A stretch of DNA of 64,000 nt, taken from Bacteroidota bacterium (lineage in GTDB: Bacteria > Bacteroidota > Bacteroidia > Bacteroidales > WCHB1-69). Under the pieces are notes generated by a model. That model was not told the DNA's origin. It was given only the letters and a program-made list of their open reading frames with translations, and did not search any database. Both the position numbers and the translations under genes were made by a program. Of this stretch, positions 33,895 to 43,843 are shown one piece after another; within the stretch, counting starts at the first letter, position 1, and every line of letters starts with the position of its first letter. The stretch lies in NCBI GenBank assembly GCA_023413895.1, contig JAEZOU010000053.1, forward strand, positions 4,018-68,017, written 5' to 3'.

Positions 33895-36138
33895 CTATTC
33901 AACGATAAATTTGTGGATTGATTTACCATTTTCAGTTTGTACTCTCATCATATAGATGCCAGTAGCAAGGTTTGAAATGTTGGTAGAGTAGGTGTATTCA
34001 CCATCAATTCTCATTGATTCAGATTGAATAACTCTTCCAGCCATATCAACAATTTGGAAGGTAACTTTTTGTTCTGCAGGAACAGAGATAGCTACGTTTA
34101 CATTGTCAGTTGCAGGATTTGGATATACGTTTACATCAGCAAGTTCTAGTTCGTTGATACTAGAGATACCGAAGTAGTGCAATTTGAAACCAGTTGCTTC
34201 TTTCCAGTTGTCAGAAACAAAGATTACTTGGAATTTATTGCCAGGAACGTTGAATGCGCCATCAGGAGCATTGTTGATGTCAAATCTTTTTACTAAGAAA
34301 AGAGAATCTGGATCGTCGCAGTTAACAATATCAACATAGTCACCAGCAGCTAAATCAAATTGGGTGAAAGACATTGCAGTTCCAGTTAAGAATGTAAAGT
34401 TACCTGTCCAGCGGCACCACTTGTTTTGAACGTAAGGAATAGTCATGTCTTCGTCAGAAGCGTTTAATCCTTTATCAGTGATAACGCCAACGATAGTTGG
34501 AAGTTGAGCATTTTGGCTACAAGTAGGAATTCCACTATGATTCAAAGATGCTTCATATTCAAGAACAAAACCATAATCTGTAACATCGTTGCCGTTAGAG
34601 GTGAATTCAACACAGAAAGCATCATCGTTAACGGTGATAGTTCCAGGAAGTGATAAACCTTCGAAGTTTGCATCAGCATGTCCTGCACCATCGGTAGCTG
34701 CTTTCATTAAGTAGTTACCACTATAAGTTCCAACAAGATTTGCAGCAGATGGAGTTGTGCCTTTGTAGATTTTAATTACGTCAGCATCAGCTTCTGTTTT
34801 AATTTTTGTGAAGTCAATGTAATATTTAGTAGCATGAGGAGCTTCAACAACCCAAACTCTATTTGAGTTTGGTGCATATTTGAAGTAACCAGAACCATCA
34901 CTGATAGAACCGATAGAAGCGGTAATAGTGTCAATAGAAGTTACAGGTTTGAAAGCAGTAGAATCTGCTGGATCTGGGAAAATATTTATCAAGATATTTT
35001 CGTCAGCGTTGTAACCATCAATATCTCCTAATGGGTAGTAACCATTTTTATATCCATTCCATCCGAAATTTGCATGGAAATATACAGTACCATCAACAAC
35101 GATGTAACCATCAATAATAAATGCGTGACCAGCATCTCCGCTAATAGTACCACTGAAATAGAGAGGAAGATTTCTTTCCAATTGTGATTTCATTGTATCT
35201 GAAAATTCAGCAACTGAAACTTCTGCCTTATTAAAAACTTGTGCACTAGGATTCATTTTCCAATAGGTAGTAAGTGCGTTGTGTGCTTCTGTTGAGTTAG
35301 AACCTGAACCAGCAATACCGTATGACATTTTTACTGATACTCCAGTGTGGTATAATAATTTTGCTAACTCATTAACATAAGAATTCAAGCTATTAGCTGA
35401 CATTGCTGAATAGTTGTATGTTGATGTAGCAAAGTTTACGGTTTGACGTGGGTATGAGAATCCGTAGTCTGCATCATAAGGGATGTATGATAGGCCGCTG
35501 TTACCTGTTTCTGGATATCTGTGGTAGAAAAGAAGGTTTGAAAGGTTAACCGCAACACATCCTACCAATGCATGAAAATCACGACCAGAAGCATCTACAG
35601 CATCAGCATTATTGTTTTTCTTTCCGCTGTAAGGACAATATGCGTTGTAATATTTCTCTTGGCTCCATGTAGTAGTAACCAATGGTTGAACGCCTTCAGT
35701 GTTTTTTACTTGTGAAGGAACAAAGTTTTTACTGCGGAAGTGGTTCCATGAGTTTTGGTGATTTTTTGCTAAAGAAGGATTAGCAATTACTTGTGCAGCT
35801 TCTTCTTTGAATTTTAAACCAAAATAGTTTCCCTGAGCATCGTTCTCTGCAACAAATTCATTGCTAAGAGAATATCCCAAAACGGGTTTCATCAAATCGG
35901 TACCAGATACAAGGATAAAACCTTTACCTTGAATGTTAAATTGATAGTAAGCTACATCGCCATTGGCAGTGTAAACGGTAGATTCCAAAGTGAAATCTGA
36001 TTCATTGAAGATTCTTCCAGTAGCTTCTCTTAAGAAGTTGCTAGAAACTCGTTGAGCTTCTTGTACTGGGATTACGTTGGTTGCAAAAGTAAATGTTACA
36101 ATTGCAACAAACAAAATTGAAAGAATAGATTTTTTCAT
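33895..36138 (-). CDS. Secreted C10 (streptopain-like) cysteine protease with T9SS type A sorting domain
   Basis: The 747-residue protein has a signal peptide (1-19). A Spi-like propeptide covers about 22-140. The C10 catalytic domain covers about 150-390, with TTWSQEKYYNAYCP, catalytic Cys194 in ALVGCVAVN, His338 in GDAGHAFIIDGY, and FHANFGWNGY. A CUB-like beta-rich region follows (about 400-640). The sorting domain starts near 665 (VNVYPNPATDNVNV) and ends HKFIVE. The family includes streptopain and interpain, so this is probably a secreted zymogen cleaved outside the cell. Its terminator lies at 33847. Confidence 0.93.
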   Translation of the reverse strand: MKKSILSILFVAIVTFTFATNVIPVQEAQRVSSNFLREATGRIFNESDFTLESTVYTANGDVAYYQFNIQGKGFILVSGTDLMKPVLGYSLSNEFVAENDAQGNYFGLKFKEEAAQVIANPSLAKNHQNSWNHFRSKNFVPSQVKNTEGVQPLVTTTWSQEKYYNAYCPYSGKKNNNADAVDASGRDFHALVGCVAVNLSNLLFYHRYPETGNSGLSYIPYDADYGFSYPRQTVNFATSTYNYSAMSANSLNSYVNELAKLLYHTGVSVKMSYGIAGSGSNSTEAHNALTTYWKMNPSAQVFNKAEVSVAEFSDTMKSQLERNLPLYFSGTISGDAGHAFIIDGYIVVDGTVYFHANFGWNGYKNGYYPLGDIDGYNADENILINIFPDPADSTAFKPVTSIDTITASIGSISDGSGYFKYAPNSNRVWVVEAPHATKYYIDFTKIKTEADADVIKIYKGTTPSAANLVGTYSGNYLMKAATDGAGHADANFEGLSLPGTITVNDDAFCVEFTSNGNDVTDYGFVLEYEASLNHSGIPTCSQNAQLPTIVGVITDKGLNASDEDMTIPYVQNKWCRWTGNFTFLTGTAMSFTQFDLAAGDYVDIVNCDDPDSLFLVKRFDINNAPDGAFNVPGNKFQVIFVSDNWKEATGFKLHYFGISSINELELADVNVYPNPATDNVNVAISVPAEQKVTFQIVDMAGRVIQSESMRIDGEYTYSTNISNLATGIYMMRVQTENGKSIHKFIVE

Positions 36139-36242
36139 ACGATGAATATTTTTTAGTTTTAATTTCTATTAAGGAACGCAAAAATATAAAAAAAATCAAT
36201 AGAAAAGTGAAAAAAATACTTTTTATAAAGTATTGAAAATAA

Positions 36243-36261
36243 GAATTCTACAATAGAATTC
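36243..36261. repeat. Perfect short palindrome downstream of rlmH
   Basis: GAATTCTA, a 3-base loop (CAA) and TAGAATTC form a perfect 8-bp hairpin in the 183-base gap between the C10 protease start and the rlmH stop. It may be a weak terminator for rlmH (minus strand) or a binding site; the T-run after it is poor. The rest of the gap holds only a -7-like box at 36179-36186. Confidence 0.5.
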
Positions 36262-36321
36262 CTAATTAGAAATTTCCAAGTGCCTTGTTTATGGGTTTCT
36301 TTTGTGCTATTTTTAGGTGAA

Positions 36322-36795
36322 TTAGATGTGATGGTAGGGTTCATTTTTTAGAATTGTAAAGGCTCGATATAGTTGTTCCACAAAAATGAGCCGGGCTAAA
36401 AGGTGCGGAAAAGTCATTTTGGAAAGAGAGATTTTTCGTTGCGCTCTTGCGAAAACATCTTGTGAAAATCCATACGCTCCACCAATAACAAAAATAAGCG
36501 TCTTAATTCCAGAGTTGAGTTGCTGTTGGATAAGTTCTGAAAATCCGATTGAGGTAAATTCTTTACCATATTCGTCCATCAGAATTACATAATCGTTTGT
36601 TTCGATTTTTTTCAAGATTAGTTCACCCTCTTTTTTTTTCTGCTCTTCAATTGATAATGATTTTGTATTTTTGAGATAAGGAATAGCAACCAACTCAAAC
36701 GATGTGTAAAATTTTAGTTTTTCTTGATATTGTTGGATAGCTTCTTGGAGGTTTTCAGAATTCTCCTTTCCTATATATAAAAGCTTGATTTTCAT
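36322..36795 (-). CDS. rlmH: 23S rRNA (pseudouridine1915-N3) methyltransferase RlmH
   Basis: The 157-residue SPOUT-type methyltransferase modifies helix 69 of 23S rRNA. Characteristic parts are FVIGGAYGFSQDV (SAM-binding knot), KISLSKMTFPHLLARLIFVEQLYRA and the terminal EPYHH. The length matches the family. It follows recG by 9 bases on the same strand, so the two are probably co-transcribed. Confidence 0.96.
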   Translation of the reverse strand: MKIKLLYIGKENSENLQEAIQQYQEKLKFYTSFELVAIPYLKNTKSLSIEEQKKKEGELILKKIETNDYVILMDEYGKEFTSIGFSELIQQQLNSGIKTLIFVIGGAYGFSQDVFARAQRKISLSKMTFPHLLARLIFVEQLYRAFTILKNEPYHHI

Positions 36796-36804
36796 AATTT
36801 TATT

Positions 36805-38913
36805 TTAACTTATTTTACCCCAAATATTATTTGTTTTCAGTAAAGTTGAAAGATAATTTTTTATTCTTGTGTGTTCGGGAAGTTGCAATTCGGGATCTTG
36901 TTTCAATAGATTGATAGCTAAGTTTCGAGTGAAAACTACCAATTTTTCATCTTTGGAAATGTCTGCCATTTTAAAATCTAATGTTCCACTTTGTTGTGTG
37001 CCTTGCAGGTCGCCAGGGCCACGAAGATTGAGGTCAACGTTGGCAATCTCAAAACCATCATTGGAGTTTACCATTGCGTTGAGACGAAGTTTTCCTTCAC
37101 TACTCAATTTGTTGTTGGACATTAGTACGCAATACGATTGTTCACCCCCTCTGCCGACGCGTCCTCTTAGTTGATGTAGTTGTGAAAGCCCAAAACGTTC
37201 AGCATTTTCAATTACCATCATTGTGGCGTTGGGAACATCAATACCTACTTCAATTACGGTTGTAGAAAGCATAATCTGAGTTTTGTTTTCTACAAAACGC
37301 TTCATTTCAAGCTCCTTCTCTTCAGGTTTCATTTTGCCATGAACCAAACTAATAGCATAGTAGGGAAGAGGGAATTGGGTGGACATCAGGTCGTAGCCAG
37401 CCATGAGGTCGAAAAGGTCCATCTTTTCCGATTCTTGAATGAGTGGATAAACTACAAAAACTTGTCTTCCCTCACGAATTTGTTCCTGCATCATGCCAAA
37501 CAACCGCAATCTATCTTTTTCATAAAAGTGCATCGTAACGATTGGCTTTCTGCCTTTGGGAAGTTCATCAATGACCGAGAGATCTAGATCACCATATAAT
37601 GTCATTGCCAAGGTGCGAGGTATTGGCGTGGCAGTCATCACAAGAATGTGTGGAGGAATCTGATTTTTACGCCAAAGTTTGGCTCGTTGCTCAACACCAA
37701 ATCGGTGTTGTTCGTCAATAATGGCTAATCCTAAATTCTTAAATTGAACGACTTCTTCAATCAATGCATGGGTACCAACCAAAATGTCGATTTCTCCATT
37801 TTTTAACCTCTCTAAAATTATTTTTCGGTCTTTTTGTTTGGTGGACCCTGAAAGAAAATCCACCTTTATATTCATCTCTTTTAACATTTTTGAGATGGTG
37901 GCAAAGTGCTGTGCAGCCAAAATCTCGGTCGGTGCCATCAAACAAGATTGAAAACCATTGTCCTTGGCTATAAGCATAATAAGAAGAGCTGTAATGGTTT
38001 TTCCACTGCCCACATCACCTTGTAGCAGACGATTCATCTGCCGACCACTTCCCATATCCGCCCGAATCTCTTTGATAACTCGTTTCTGGGCATTGGTTAA
38101 TTCGTAAGGTAAATAATTTTTGTAATATGTGTTGAAAGTTTCTCCTACAATGGAGAAACGATGACCTGATATTTTAGTGTCATTAATATGCTTGATTTTT
38201 AGTAATTTGAGTTGTGTAAAGAAGAGTTCGTCAAATTTAAGACGCAGCATTGCTTTAGAAAGTTTATCGATATTTTCGGGATAATGAATGTTGATGAGTG
38301 TTTCTTTTAGGGATAGAAGTTTGAATTGTTCTAACATCTGTTTGGGTAAGCGTTCTACAATTACCTCTTTAATCTGATTGAGCAGTGTAATTACTAATTT
38401 AGATAATGAACGGGAATCCAATCCATTTTTTTTTGCTCTCTCAGAGGTGTTGTATAGAGGTTGGAATGCAAGAGAAACTGGCGAGTTTTTTTGACTACCT
38501 GGCTCAATCATTTCAGGGTGAGAAATACTCCATTTGTGGTTAAATAGAGTGGGCTTTCCAAAAATGATGAACTCTCGTTTTTCTTTGAGTAGATTTTCAA
38601 TCCATTTTATAGAGTTGAACCACACCAATTCCATAGTTCCGCTGTCATCGGTAAATTGCGCAATTAATCTTTTTGCGCGCTGTTCGCCCACAATTTCGTA
38701 GCGTGTAACCTTACCTTTAAATTGCAAATAAGCGCCCTCGCTGTGCAATTCATTAATTCTGTATATTTTACTTTTATCGATGTGTCGATAGGGATAGTAA
38801 TTTAGTAAATCCCTGTAAGTAAATATGTTAAATTCTTTGTTGAAAACGTCGGCTTTCTTAGGACCTACGCCTTTGAGAAATTCAATGGGTGTTTCTAATA
38901 AGTCAACTTGCAT
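36805..38913 (-). CDS. recG: ATP-dependent DNA helicase RecG
   Basis: The 702-residue protein has the RecG wedge/OB domain (about 60-160) and helicase domains. The helicase motifs include GDVGSGKT (Walker A), DEQHRFG (motif II), MTATPIPRTL and QLRGRVGRG (motif VI). It remodels stalled replication forks and branched DNA. The ATG at 38913 was chosen because the -7 box at 38933-38940 lies between it and the in-frame ATG at 38964. Confidence 0.96.
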   Translation of the reverse strand: MQVDLLETPIEFLKGVGPKKADVFNKEFNIFTYRDLLNYYPYRHIDKSKIYRINELHSEGAYLQFKGKVTRYEIVGEQRAKRLIAQFTDDSGTMELVWFNSIKWIENLLKEKREFIIFGKPTLFNHKWSISHPEMIEPGSQKNSPVSLAFQPLYNTSERAKKNGLDSRSLSKLVITLLNQIKEVIVERLPKQMLEQFKLLSLKETLINIHYPENIDKLSKAMLRLKFDELFFTQLKLLKIKHINDTKISGHRFSIVGETFNTYYKNYLPYELTNAQKRVIKEIRADMGSGRQMNRLLQGDVGSGKTITALLIMLIAKDNGFQSCLMAPTEILAAQHFATISKMLKEMNIKVDFLSGSTKQKDRKIILERLKNGEIDILVGTHALIEEVVQFKNLGLAIIDEQHRFGVEQRAKLWRKNQIPPHILVMTATPIPRTLAMTLYGDLDLSVIDELPKGRKPIVTMHFYEKDRLRLFGMMQEQIREGRQVFVVYPLIQESEKMDLFDLMAGYDLMSTQFPLPYYAISLVHGKMKPEEKELEMKRFVENKTQIMLSTTVIEVGIDVPNATMMVIENAERFGLSQLHQLRGRVGRGGEQSYCVLMSNNKLSSEGKLRLNAMVNSNDGFEIANVDLNLRGPGDLQGTQQSGTLDFKMADISKDEKLVVFTRNLAINLLKQDPELQLPEHTRIKNYLSTLLKTNNIWGKIS

Positions 38914-38932
38914 TTTCTGAAAAATAAGAATG

Positions 38933-38972
38933 CAAATGTACGTGTTTTTTTCAAGATATTTCAATATTTTTG
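38933..38972. promoter_or_regulatory. Divergent promoters of recG and the 2-hydroxyacid dehydrogenase
   Basis: Minus strand: TACATTTG (38933-38940) with a CAA (TTG on the minus strand) at 38962-38964, spacing 21. Plus strand: TATTTTTG (38965-38972). Both place the real starts inside the longest reading frames. Confidence 0.55.
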
Positions 38973-38987
38973 CAAAAAAAAGGAAAT

Positions 38988-39926
38988 ATGAAAATTATAG
39001 CAGTAGAGCCGATAGGAATTACGTCCGAAAGAGCACAAGAAATGAAAGAAATCTTTAAATCACAAAATGTTGATTTTGAGGTTTATAATGATAGACAAGA
39101 AAATCCTGAAGTATTAGTAGAGAGAATGTGCGATGCCGATGCCGTTATTGTATCCAATATACCTATTCGGAAAGAAATCATGGAAAAATGTCCTAAACTG
39201 AAGATGTTAATGGTAGCTTTTACAGGTTTGGATCATATCGATTTGGAGTATTGCAGCCAGCATAATATCGTGGTGCGTAATGCGGCAGGGTATGCTACAA
39301 CTGCAGTTGCGGAGTTAGCTGTTGGTATGATGTTAGATTGCTATAGGCATTTGACTGCGTTGGATGCGCAAATTCGCAAAGGAGGAACTCGAAATAATTT
39401 CTTGGGCAGACAACTGAAAGGGAAAGTGGTTGGTATTGTGGGAACAGGAGCTATCGGAATGGAAACTGCTCGTTTGTTGTTGGCGTTTGGCTGTAAAGTA
39501 GTTGCTTGGAGTAGGACTGAACGTAAAGAACTGACAGACATCGGGGTGCGCTATCTTACGTTAGAAGCATTGATGTCTCAGTCTGATATCATCTCTCTTC
39601 ATTTGCCGCTTACCCCGCAAACACATCATATCATAACTCGTGAGTTGTTGACGTTGTGCAAACCGAGTGCACTGATCGTGAATACGGCACGGGGAAATGT
39701 GGTGGATATTGATGCTGTAGCAGAGATGTTATTGGAAGGTAAAATTGCTGGCGCTGCTTTTGATGTATTTGAAAAAGAGCCCCCATTAGCAGAAAATCAT
39801 CCGCTGTTGGGAGCTCCTAATTGTTTGGTTATCCCTCACGTTGGGTATGCAACTCGTGAGGCTTTCGATATCAGAATTGATATATGTATCGAAACTTTAC
39901 TTAATGAGATTGCTTCTCTTAAGTAA
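38988..39926 (+). CDS. D-2-hydroxyacid dehydrogenase
   Basis: The 312-residue protein has the D-isomer-specific NAD-dependent dehydrogenase layout. The cofactor motif is GIVGTGAIGME. The catalytic Arg is in NTARGNVVD, Glu in FDVFEKEPPL and His in IPHVGYAT. Substrates in this family include glycerate, lactate and phosphoglycerate; it lacks the C-terminal ACT domain of many SerA proteins, so I do not assign it further. The start at 38988 fits the -7 box at 38965. The 3' end overlaps the convergent M3 peptidase gene by 30 bases. Confidence 0.88.
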   Translation: MKIIAVEPIGITSERAQEMKEIFKSQNVDFEVYNDRQENPEVLVERMCDADAVIVSNIPIRKEIMEKCPKLKMLMVAFTGLDHIDLEYCSQHNIVVRNAAGYATTAVAELAVGMMLDCYRHLTALDAQIRKGGTRNNFLGRQLKGKVVGIVGTGAIGMETARLLLAFGCKVVAWSRTERKELTDIGVRYLTLEALMSQSDIISLHLPLTPQTHHIITRELLTLCKPSALIVNTARGNVVDIDAVAEMLLEGKIAGAAFDVFEKEPPLAENHPLLGAPNCLVIPHVGYATREAFDIRIDICIETLLNEIASLK

Positions 39927-42038
39927 TGCTTTTACAGAGGGTTCTCGGCCTCTGAATTTAGCATATAGTTTCATTGCATCTTCAGAACCTCCTTTAGATA
40001 AAATGTTATCAACGTATGAGTTTGCTACTTTTGGGTTGAAAATACCTTGTTCTTGGAAGAGTTCAAAAGCATCTGCTTCAATCACTTCTGACCATTTGTA
40101 ACTATAATATCCAGCAGCATATCCGCCAGCAAAAATATGGCTAAATGCTTTGCTCATACAAGTTCCTTCCAAAACCGGAAGTAGTTGAAGATCTGAAGTT
40201 TTATCGTGTTCAAATTTAATCACATCTTTAATTTCAGCAGCAGGTGTTGTGTGATAGCGCATATCTAAGTATCCATAGGTCAACTGACGGCAAAAGTAGT
40301 ATCCCGACATAAAGTTTTCAGCTTCTTTTACTTTTGTAATTAGTTCTTGTGGAATCACTTTTTTAGTCTTGTAGTGGAAGGCAAATTCTTTCAAGAATTC
40401 TTGTTCAGAAGCCCAATTTTCCATAATTTGAGATGGAAATTCTACAAAATCGCGAGGAACATTGGTGCCAGATAGGGATTCATATTTTACATCAGAAAGT
40501 AATCCGTGTAACCCGTGACCAAATTCATGTAAGAAAGTTTGTACTTCATCGTATGTTAGAAGTGATGGTTTTCCTTTAGTAGAAGGAGAAAAGTTCATTA
40601 CCAATGAAACTTGCGGACAAACATATTTGTTGTCAGCATCGTAATATTGTTCACGGAAACTAGTCATCCAAGCACCGCTGCGTTTGCTTTCTCTGGGATG
40701 AAAATCCATATATAAAATACCTGTAAGTTTCTTGTTTCTATATACTTCATATACCTTAACATCTGGGTGATATGTAGGAATTTTTTTGTTAGGAACATAT
40801 TTTAAGTTGAACAAAGAAGAAGAGAGTTCAAAAATACCATCGATTACATTTTCTAAAACAAAGTAGGGTTGTAATTGCTCGTCGCTGATGTTGTAAAGGT
40901 GGTTTTTGTATTTTTCTGCGTAGAAAGTTATGTCCCAACCTTGCAATTGTTTCTCTTTAAAACCCTCTTTTTGTGCAAATTTTGTAAGTTCTGCAATCTC
41001 CTCCTTACCTTTTGCTAATGCTGCGCTCTTCATTTCGTCTAACATGCCAAATACATTCTTGCTGTTTTTTGCCATTCTGTCTTGAAGCGCATATTCTGCG
41101 TAGTTTTCAAAGCCAAGAAGTTGTGCAATCATTTCGCGAGATTTCAAAATATTATGAATTATCTCTTCATTGTCGAATTGTTTAGATCCTCTTTGATTGT
41201 AAGCAATGTAAAATTCTTTTCGTAGTTCTCGGTCTTCAGCATATTTCATAATTGCCAAATAACTTGGAGTAGATAGGTCAAATAGATAGCCTTTCATCTC
41301 TTTCTCTTGGGCGCGGTTTTTGGCAATTTGAAGTAAATCATCAGGAATGCCTTTTAATTGATTTTTGTCTGTGATGTTTTTACTAAAACTATTTGTAGAT
41401 TCCAATACATTTTTGCTGAATTTGAGATTTAAGAGAGATAATTCTTCTGTTAATTGTGCATATTGTTTCTTCTTTTCATGAGAAAGTTTAGCTCCGTTGT
41501 TGACAAAACTTTTATAGGTGTCTTCTATCAATTTTTTATCTTCTGTACCTAATGCATCATTTTTTGCTCGATAAACCATCTCTACTCTTTTAAAGAGTTT
41601 TTCGTTGTGGTATAGTGAATTGCTGAAATGAGAAAGAATAGGACTAATCTCTTCTGCCATTTTTTGCAAATTAGGATTTGTGTTGCAGGAAAGCATATTA
41701 AAAAAAATGCCTTCTATCCGTTTGAGAACAATACCGCTTCGTTCCAAAGCAACAATAGTGTTTTGAAAATTAGGTTTTTCCATTGAATTGGTAATACTTT
41801 CGATCTCTTTTTCTGCTAAAGCGATAGCCGTCTTTATGGCTGGCAAGTAATGCTCCTCTTTAATCTGGTCAAAAGGTGGCGTTTGATATGGGGTATTCCA
41901 TGGTTGTTGAAGTAACGGATTGTTTTTTGTCTCCTCCATAATTCTTTGTGGTGATAATTGTTTTTTTGCTTGAAGATTTTGTGCTTGCACAGTAATGCTA
42001 ACTGCCAAAATTATAAATGCAAGAACTGTTTTTTTCAT
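39897..42038 (-). CDS. M3 family metallopeptidase (peptidyl-dipeptidase Dcp-like)
   Basis: The 713-residue protein has the zinc motif HEFGH at 504-508 (followed by GLHG) and a second Glu in the downstream helix, as in M3 (thimet oligopeptidase/Dcp) enzymes. An N-terminal signal peptide (about 1-19, ending VQAQ) predicts export, probably to the periplasm, where it would trim oligopeptides. The length fits Dcp (about 680-710). It is downstream of ispF (gap 3 bases) on the same strand. Confidence 0.93.
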   Translation of the reverse strand: MKKTVLAFIILAVSITVQAQNLQAKKQLSPQRIMEETKNNPLLQQPWNTPYQTPPFDQIKEEHYLPAIKTAIALAEKEIESITNSMEKPNFQNTIVALERSGIVLKRIEGIFFNMLSCNTNPNLQKMAEEISPILSHFSNSLYHNEKLFKRVEMVYRAKNDALGTEDKKLIEDTYKSFVNNGAKLSHEKKKQYAQLTEELSLLNLKFSKNVLESTNSFSKNITDKNQLKGIPDDLLQIAKNRAQEKEMKGYLFDLSTPSYLAIMKYAEDRELRKEFYIAYNQRGSKQFDNEEIIHNILKSREMIAQLLGFENYAEYALQDRMAKNSKNVFGMLDEMKSAALAKGKEEIAELTKFAQKEGFKEKQLQGWDITFYAEKYKNHLYNISDEQLQPYFVLENVIDGIFELSSSLFNLKYVPNKKIPTYHPDVKVYEVYRNKKLTGILYMDFHPRESKRSGAWMTSFREQYYDADNKYVCPQVSLVMNFSPSTKGKPSLLTYDEVQTFLHEFGHGLHGLLSDVKYESLSGTNVPRDFVEFPSQIMENWASEQEFLKEFAFHYKTKKVIPQELITKVKEAENFMSGYYFCRQLTYGYLDMRYHTTPAAEIKDVIKFEHDKTSDLQLLPVLEGTCMSKAFSHIFAGGYAAGYYSYKWSEVIEADAFELFQEQGIFNPKVANSYVDNILSKGGSEDAMKLYAKFRGREPSVKALLKRSNLIK

Positions 42039-42041
42039 AAT

Positions 42042-42542
42042 TTATTCTGGTTTAATAATTGAAACAATACTATGTACTATAATGGCTTCCTCTTGACCTA
42101 CTGCATCCAATTTTTCGTTGGTTTTGGCTTTAATGGAAATTCTTTCCGGTTTTAAGTTAAGAATTAAGGAAAGATTTTGAATCATAGGTTCGATGTAAGG
42201 AGCCATTTTAGGTTTTTCTGCAATGATGGTAATATCAATATTATTGATTTTCCATCTATTGTTGGTAACCATTTCGACAACTTCTCGAGTAAGGATTTGG
42301 CTATCAATGTTTTTATATTTCGGGTCGGTATCTGGGAAATGAGTTCCAATATCTCGTAGAGCGGCAGCTCCTAAAAGTGCATCACACAATGAATGCAAAA
42401 GCACATCTCCGTCGGAGTGTGCCACGCATCTTTTATAATGAGGAATTTCAATTCCTGCTAATACAAAAGGTTTGGAATCATTATCATCCTTCTTAATCAG
42501 TCGATGAGAATCATAACCTAAACCTACACGAAAATCTATCAT
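42042..42542 (-). CDS. ispF: 2-C-methyl-D-erythritol 2,4-cyclodiphosphate synthase
   Basis: The 166-residue enzyme catalyses the fifth step of the MEP isoprenoid pathway. Zinc ligands Asp11 and His13 lie in GLGYDSHRL, a third His in AHSDGDVLLHS, and the conserved IKAKTNEKLD is near the C-terminus. The start overlaps the porV stop by one base, so translation is probably coupled to porV. Its presence shows that isoprenoids are made by the MEP route. Confidence 0.96.
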   Translation of the reverse strand: MIDFRVGLGYDSHRLIKKDDNDSKPFVLAGIEIPHYKRCVAHSDGDVLLHSLCDALLGAAALRDIGTHFPDTDPKYKNIDSQILTREVVEMVTNNRWKINNIDITIIAEKPKMAPYIEPMIQNLSLILNLKPERISIKAKTNEKLDAVGQEEAIIVHSIVSIIKPE

Positions 42543-43786
42543 TATCTCAGTTTACCTTGCCTTTTAATAGCTTCTGAATTGAAAGATTCGAAATCAAATG
42601 TTATAGAAAAACGCAAAGTGTTTTCCATTGGGTGACGTTGTGTGAATGGGAAAAGATAGCAAACATCAATAGCGAAGATGTTATATTTTACACCAGCACC
42701 CACTTGGATAAATTTACGATTACCTTTGTATGCGTTTTCAAGAAAAACACCCGTGCGAACAAAGAAAAGGTCACGGTAAGAATATTCCAAACCAATAGAA
42801 CCTGAAATTTCGCGCATCTCTTCTACAAATCCGCCTGGAGCATCGTAGAATGAACGAAGAATACCGCGGAAAACGCTGATGTCGTCAAGGTCAATGCCAT
42901 TTCCGTAATATACATAATTGCCCGCTTCATCATAAATAGGTGTTCCTAATGAATCTTTGAGAACAACTGGCGGTGTAGGAACTAAAAGTTTTCCTAATTC
43001 TCCAGCAACCGTTAACTTGTTATAGCCATCAAAATCCATAGTGTAGGATAATCCTAATTTAAGATTGGTAGGCAAGAAGTTACGAGTCATAGAACCATCA
43101 GAATAGGAAACTTTATTTCCAACATTGGTTAATGCTAAGCCAAAGCGCAAAGTGGTGTTTTCTAACCCACGTACTCTGAAGTTGTCTTGATAGAATAAAG
43201 AAAGGTCAGCAGCACCTGCTAAACCAGGTTTCATATTAGAGCCACCCACTTCAATGTCGTTAGCTAAGTTGGAATAAATAAATCTTCCTGTTAATGCCAT
43301 CGCAAAGTTTTTTGTAAGTTTGCGGTTGTATGTGAAGTCTAATGCAAATTCGTTGGGCTTTCTGTTGGCAATGGGTTGTCCGTAATAATCGGTAAGCTGA
43401 ATGTCTCCTAATGAGAAGTAACGGAGTGAGAATGCCAATGCGTCCATTTCTGTAAGTTTCCAATATGCCGCTAAATAAGCAAGGTTGATGTCGGAAACCA
43501 ATCCTTTTAACCAAGGACTATAAGAAATAGAGAATCCAAAAATATTGTTGCTGAAAACATATTTGGAAGGGTTGTGTGCTTGACTATTGGCATTTACAGG
43601 AGTTGCAACTCCTTGGTCTCCCAAGCCACCTGAGTATGAATCTGGTGCAATTTGCAAGAATGGAACTGCTGTGGTTATGGTATTTAGGTATGGATTAGTA
43701 GGATTATTTTCGTCAAAAGTTTGTGCAAAAGTGTATGTCGTTAAGCAAAAACCGATAATAAATAATGTAAGTGTTTTTCTAATCAT
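42542..43786 (-). CDS. porV: T9SS outer-membrane shuttle protein PorV (LptO)
   Basis: The 414-residue protein has a signal peptide (1-21) and a FadL-like outer-membrane beta-barrel. The N-terminal TAVPFLQIAPDSYSGGLGD closely matches the PorV signature. PorV carries folded cargo from the translocon to PorU at the outer membrane. It lies directly downstream of porU, the order also known for flavobacteria. C-terminal strands end in an aromatic pattern typical of barrels. Confidence 0.94.
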   Translation of the reverse strand: MIRKTLTLFIIGFCLTTYTFAQTFDENNPTNPYLNTITTAVPFLQIAPDSYSGGLGDQGVATPVNANSQAHNPSKYVFSNNIFGFSISYSPWLKGLVSDINLAYLAAYWKLTEMDALAFSLRYFSLGDIQLTDYYGQPIANRKPNEFALDFTYNRKLTKNFAMALTGRFIYSNLANDIEVGGSNMKPGLAGAADLSLFYQDNFRVRGLENTTLRFGLALTNVGNKVSYSDGSMTRNFLPTNLKLGLSYTMDFDGYNKLTVAGELGKLLVPTPPVVLKDSLGTPIYDEAGNYVYYGNGIDLDDISVFRGILRSFYDAPGGFVEEMREISGSIGLEYSYRDLFFVRTGVFLENAYKGNRKFIQVGAGVKYNIFAIDVCYLFPFTQRHPMENTLRFSITFDFESFNSEAIKRQGKLR

Positions 43787-43843
43787 TTTTTTTTAGTTTT
43801 ATTGAAAATATGGAGTTGTTAACGTACAAATTGCTATATTATT

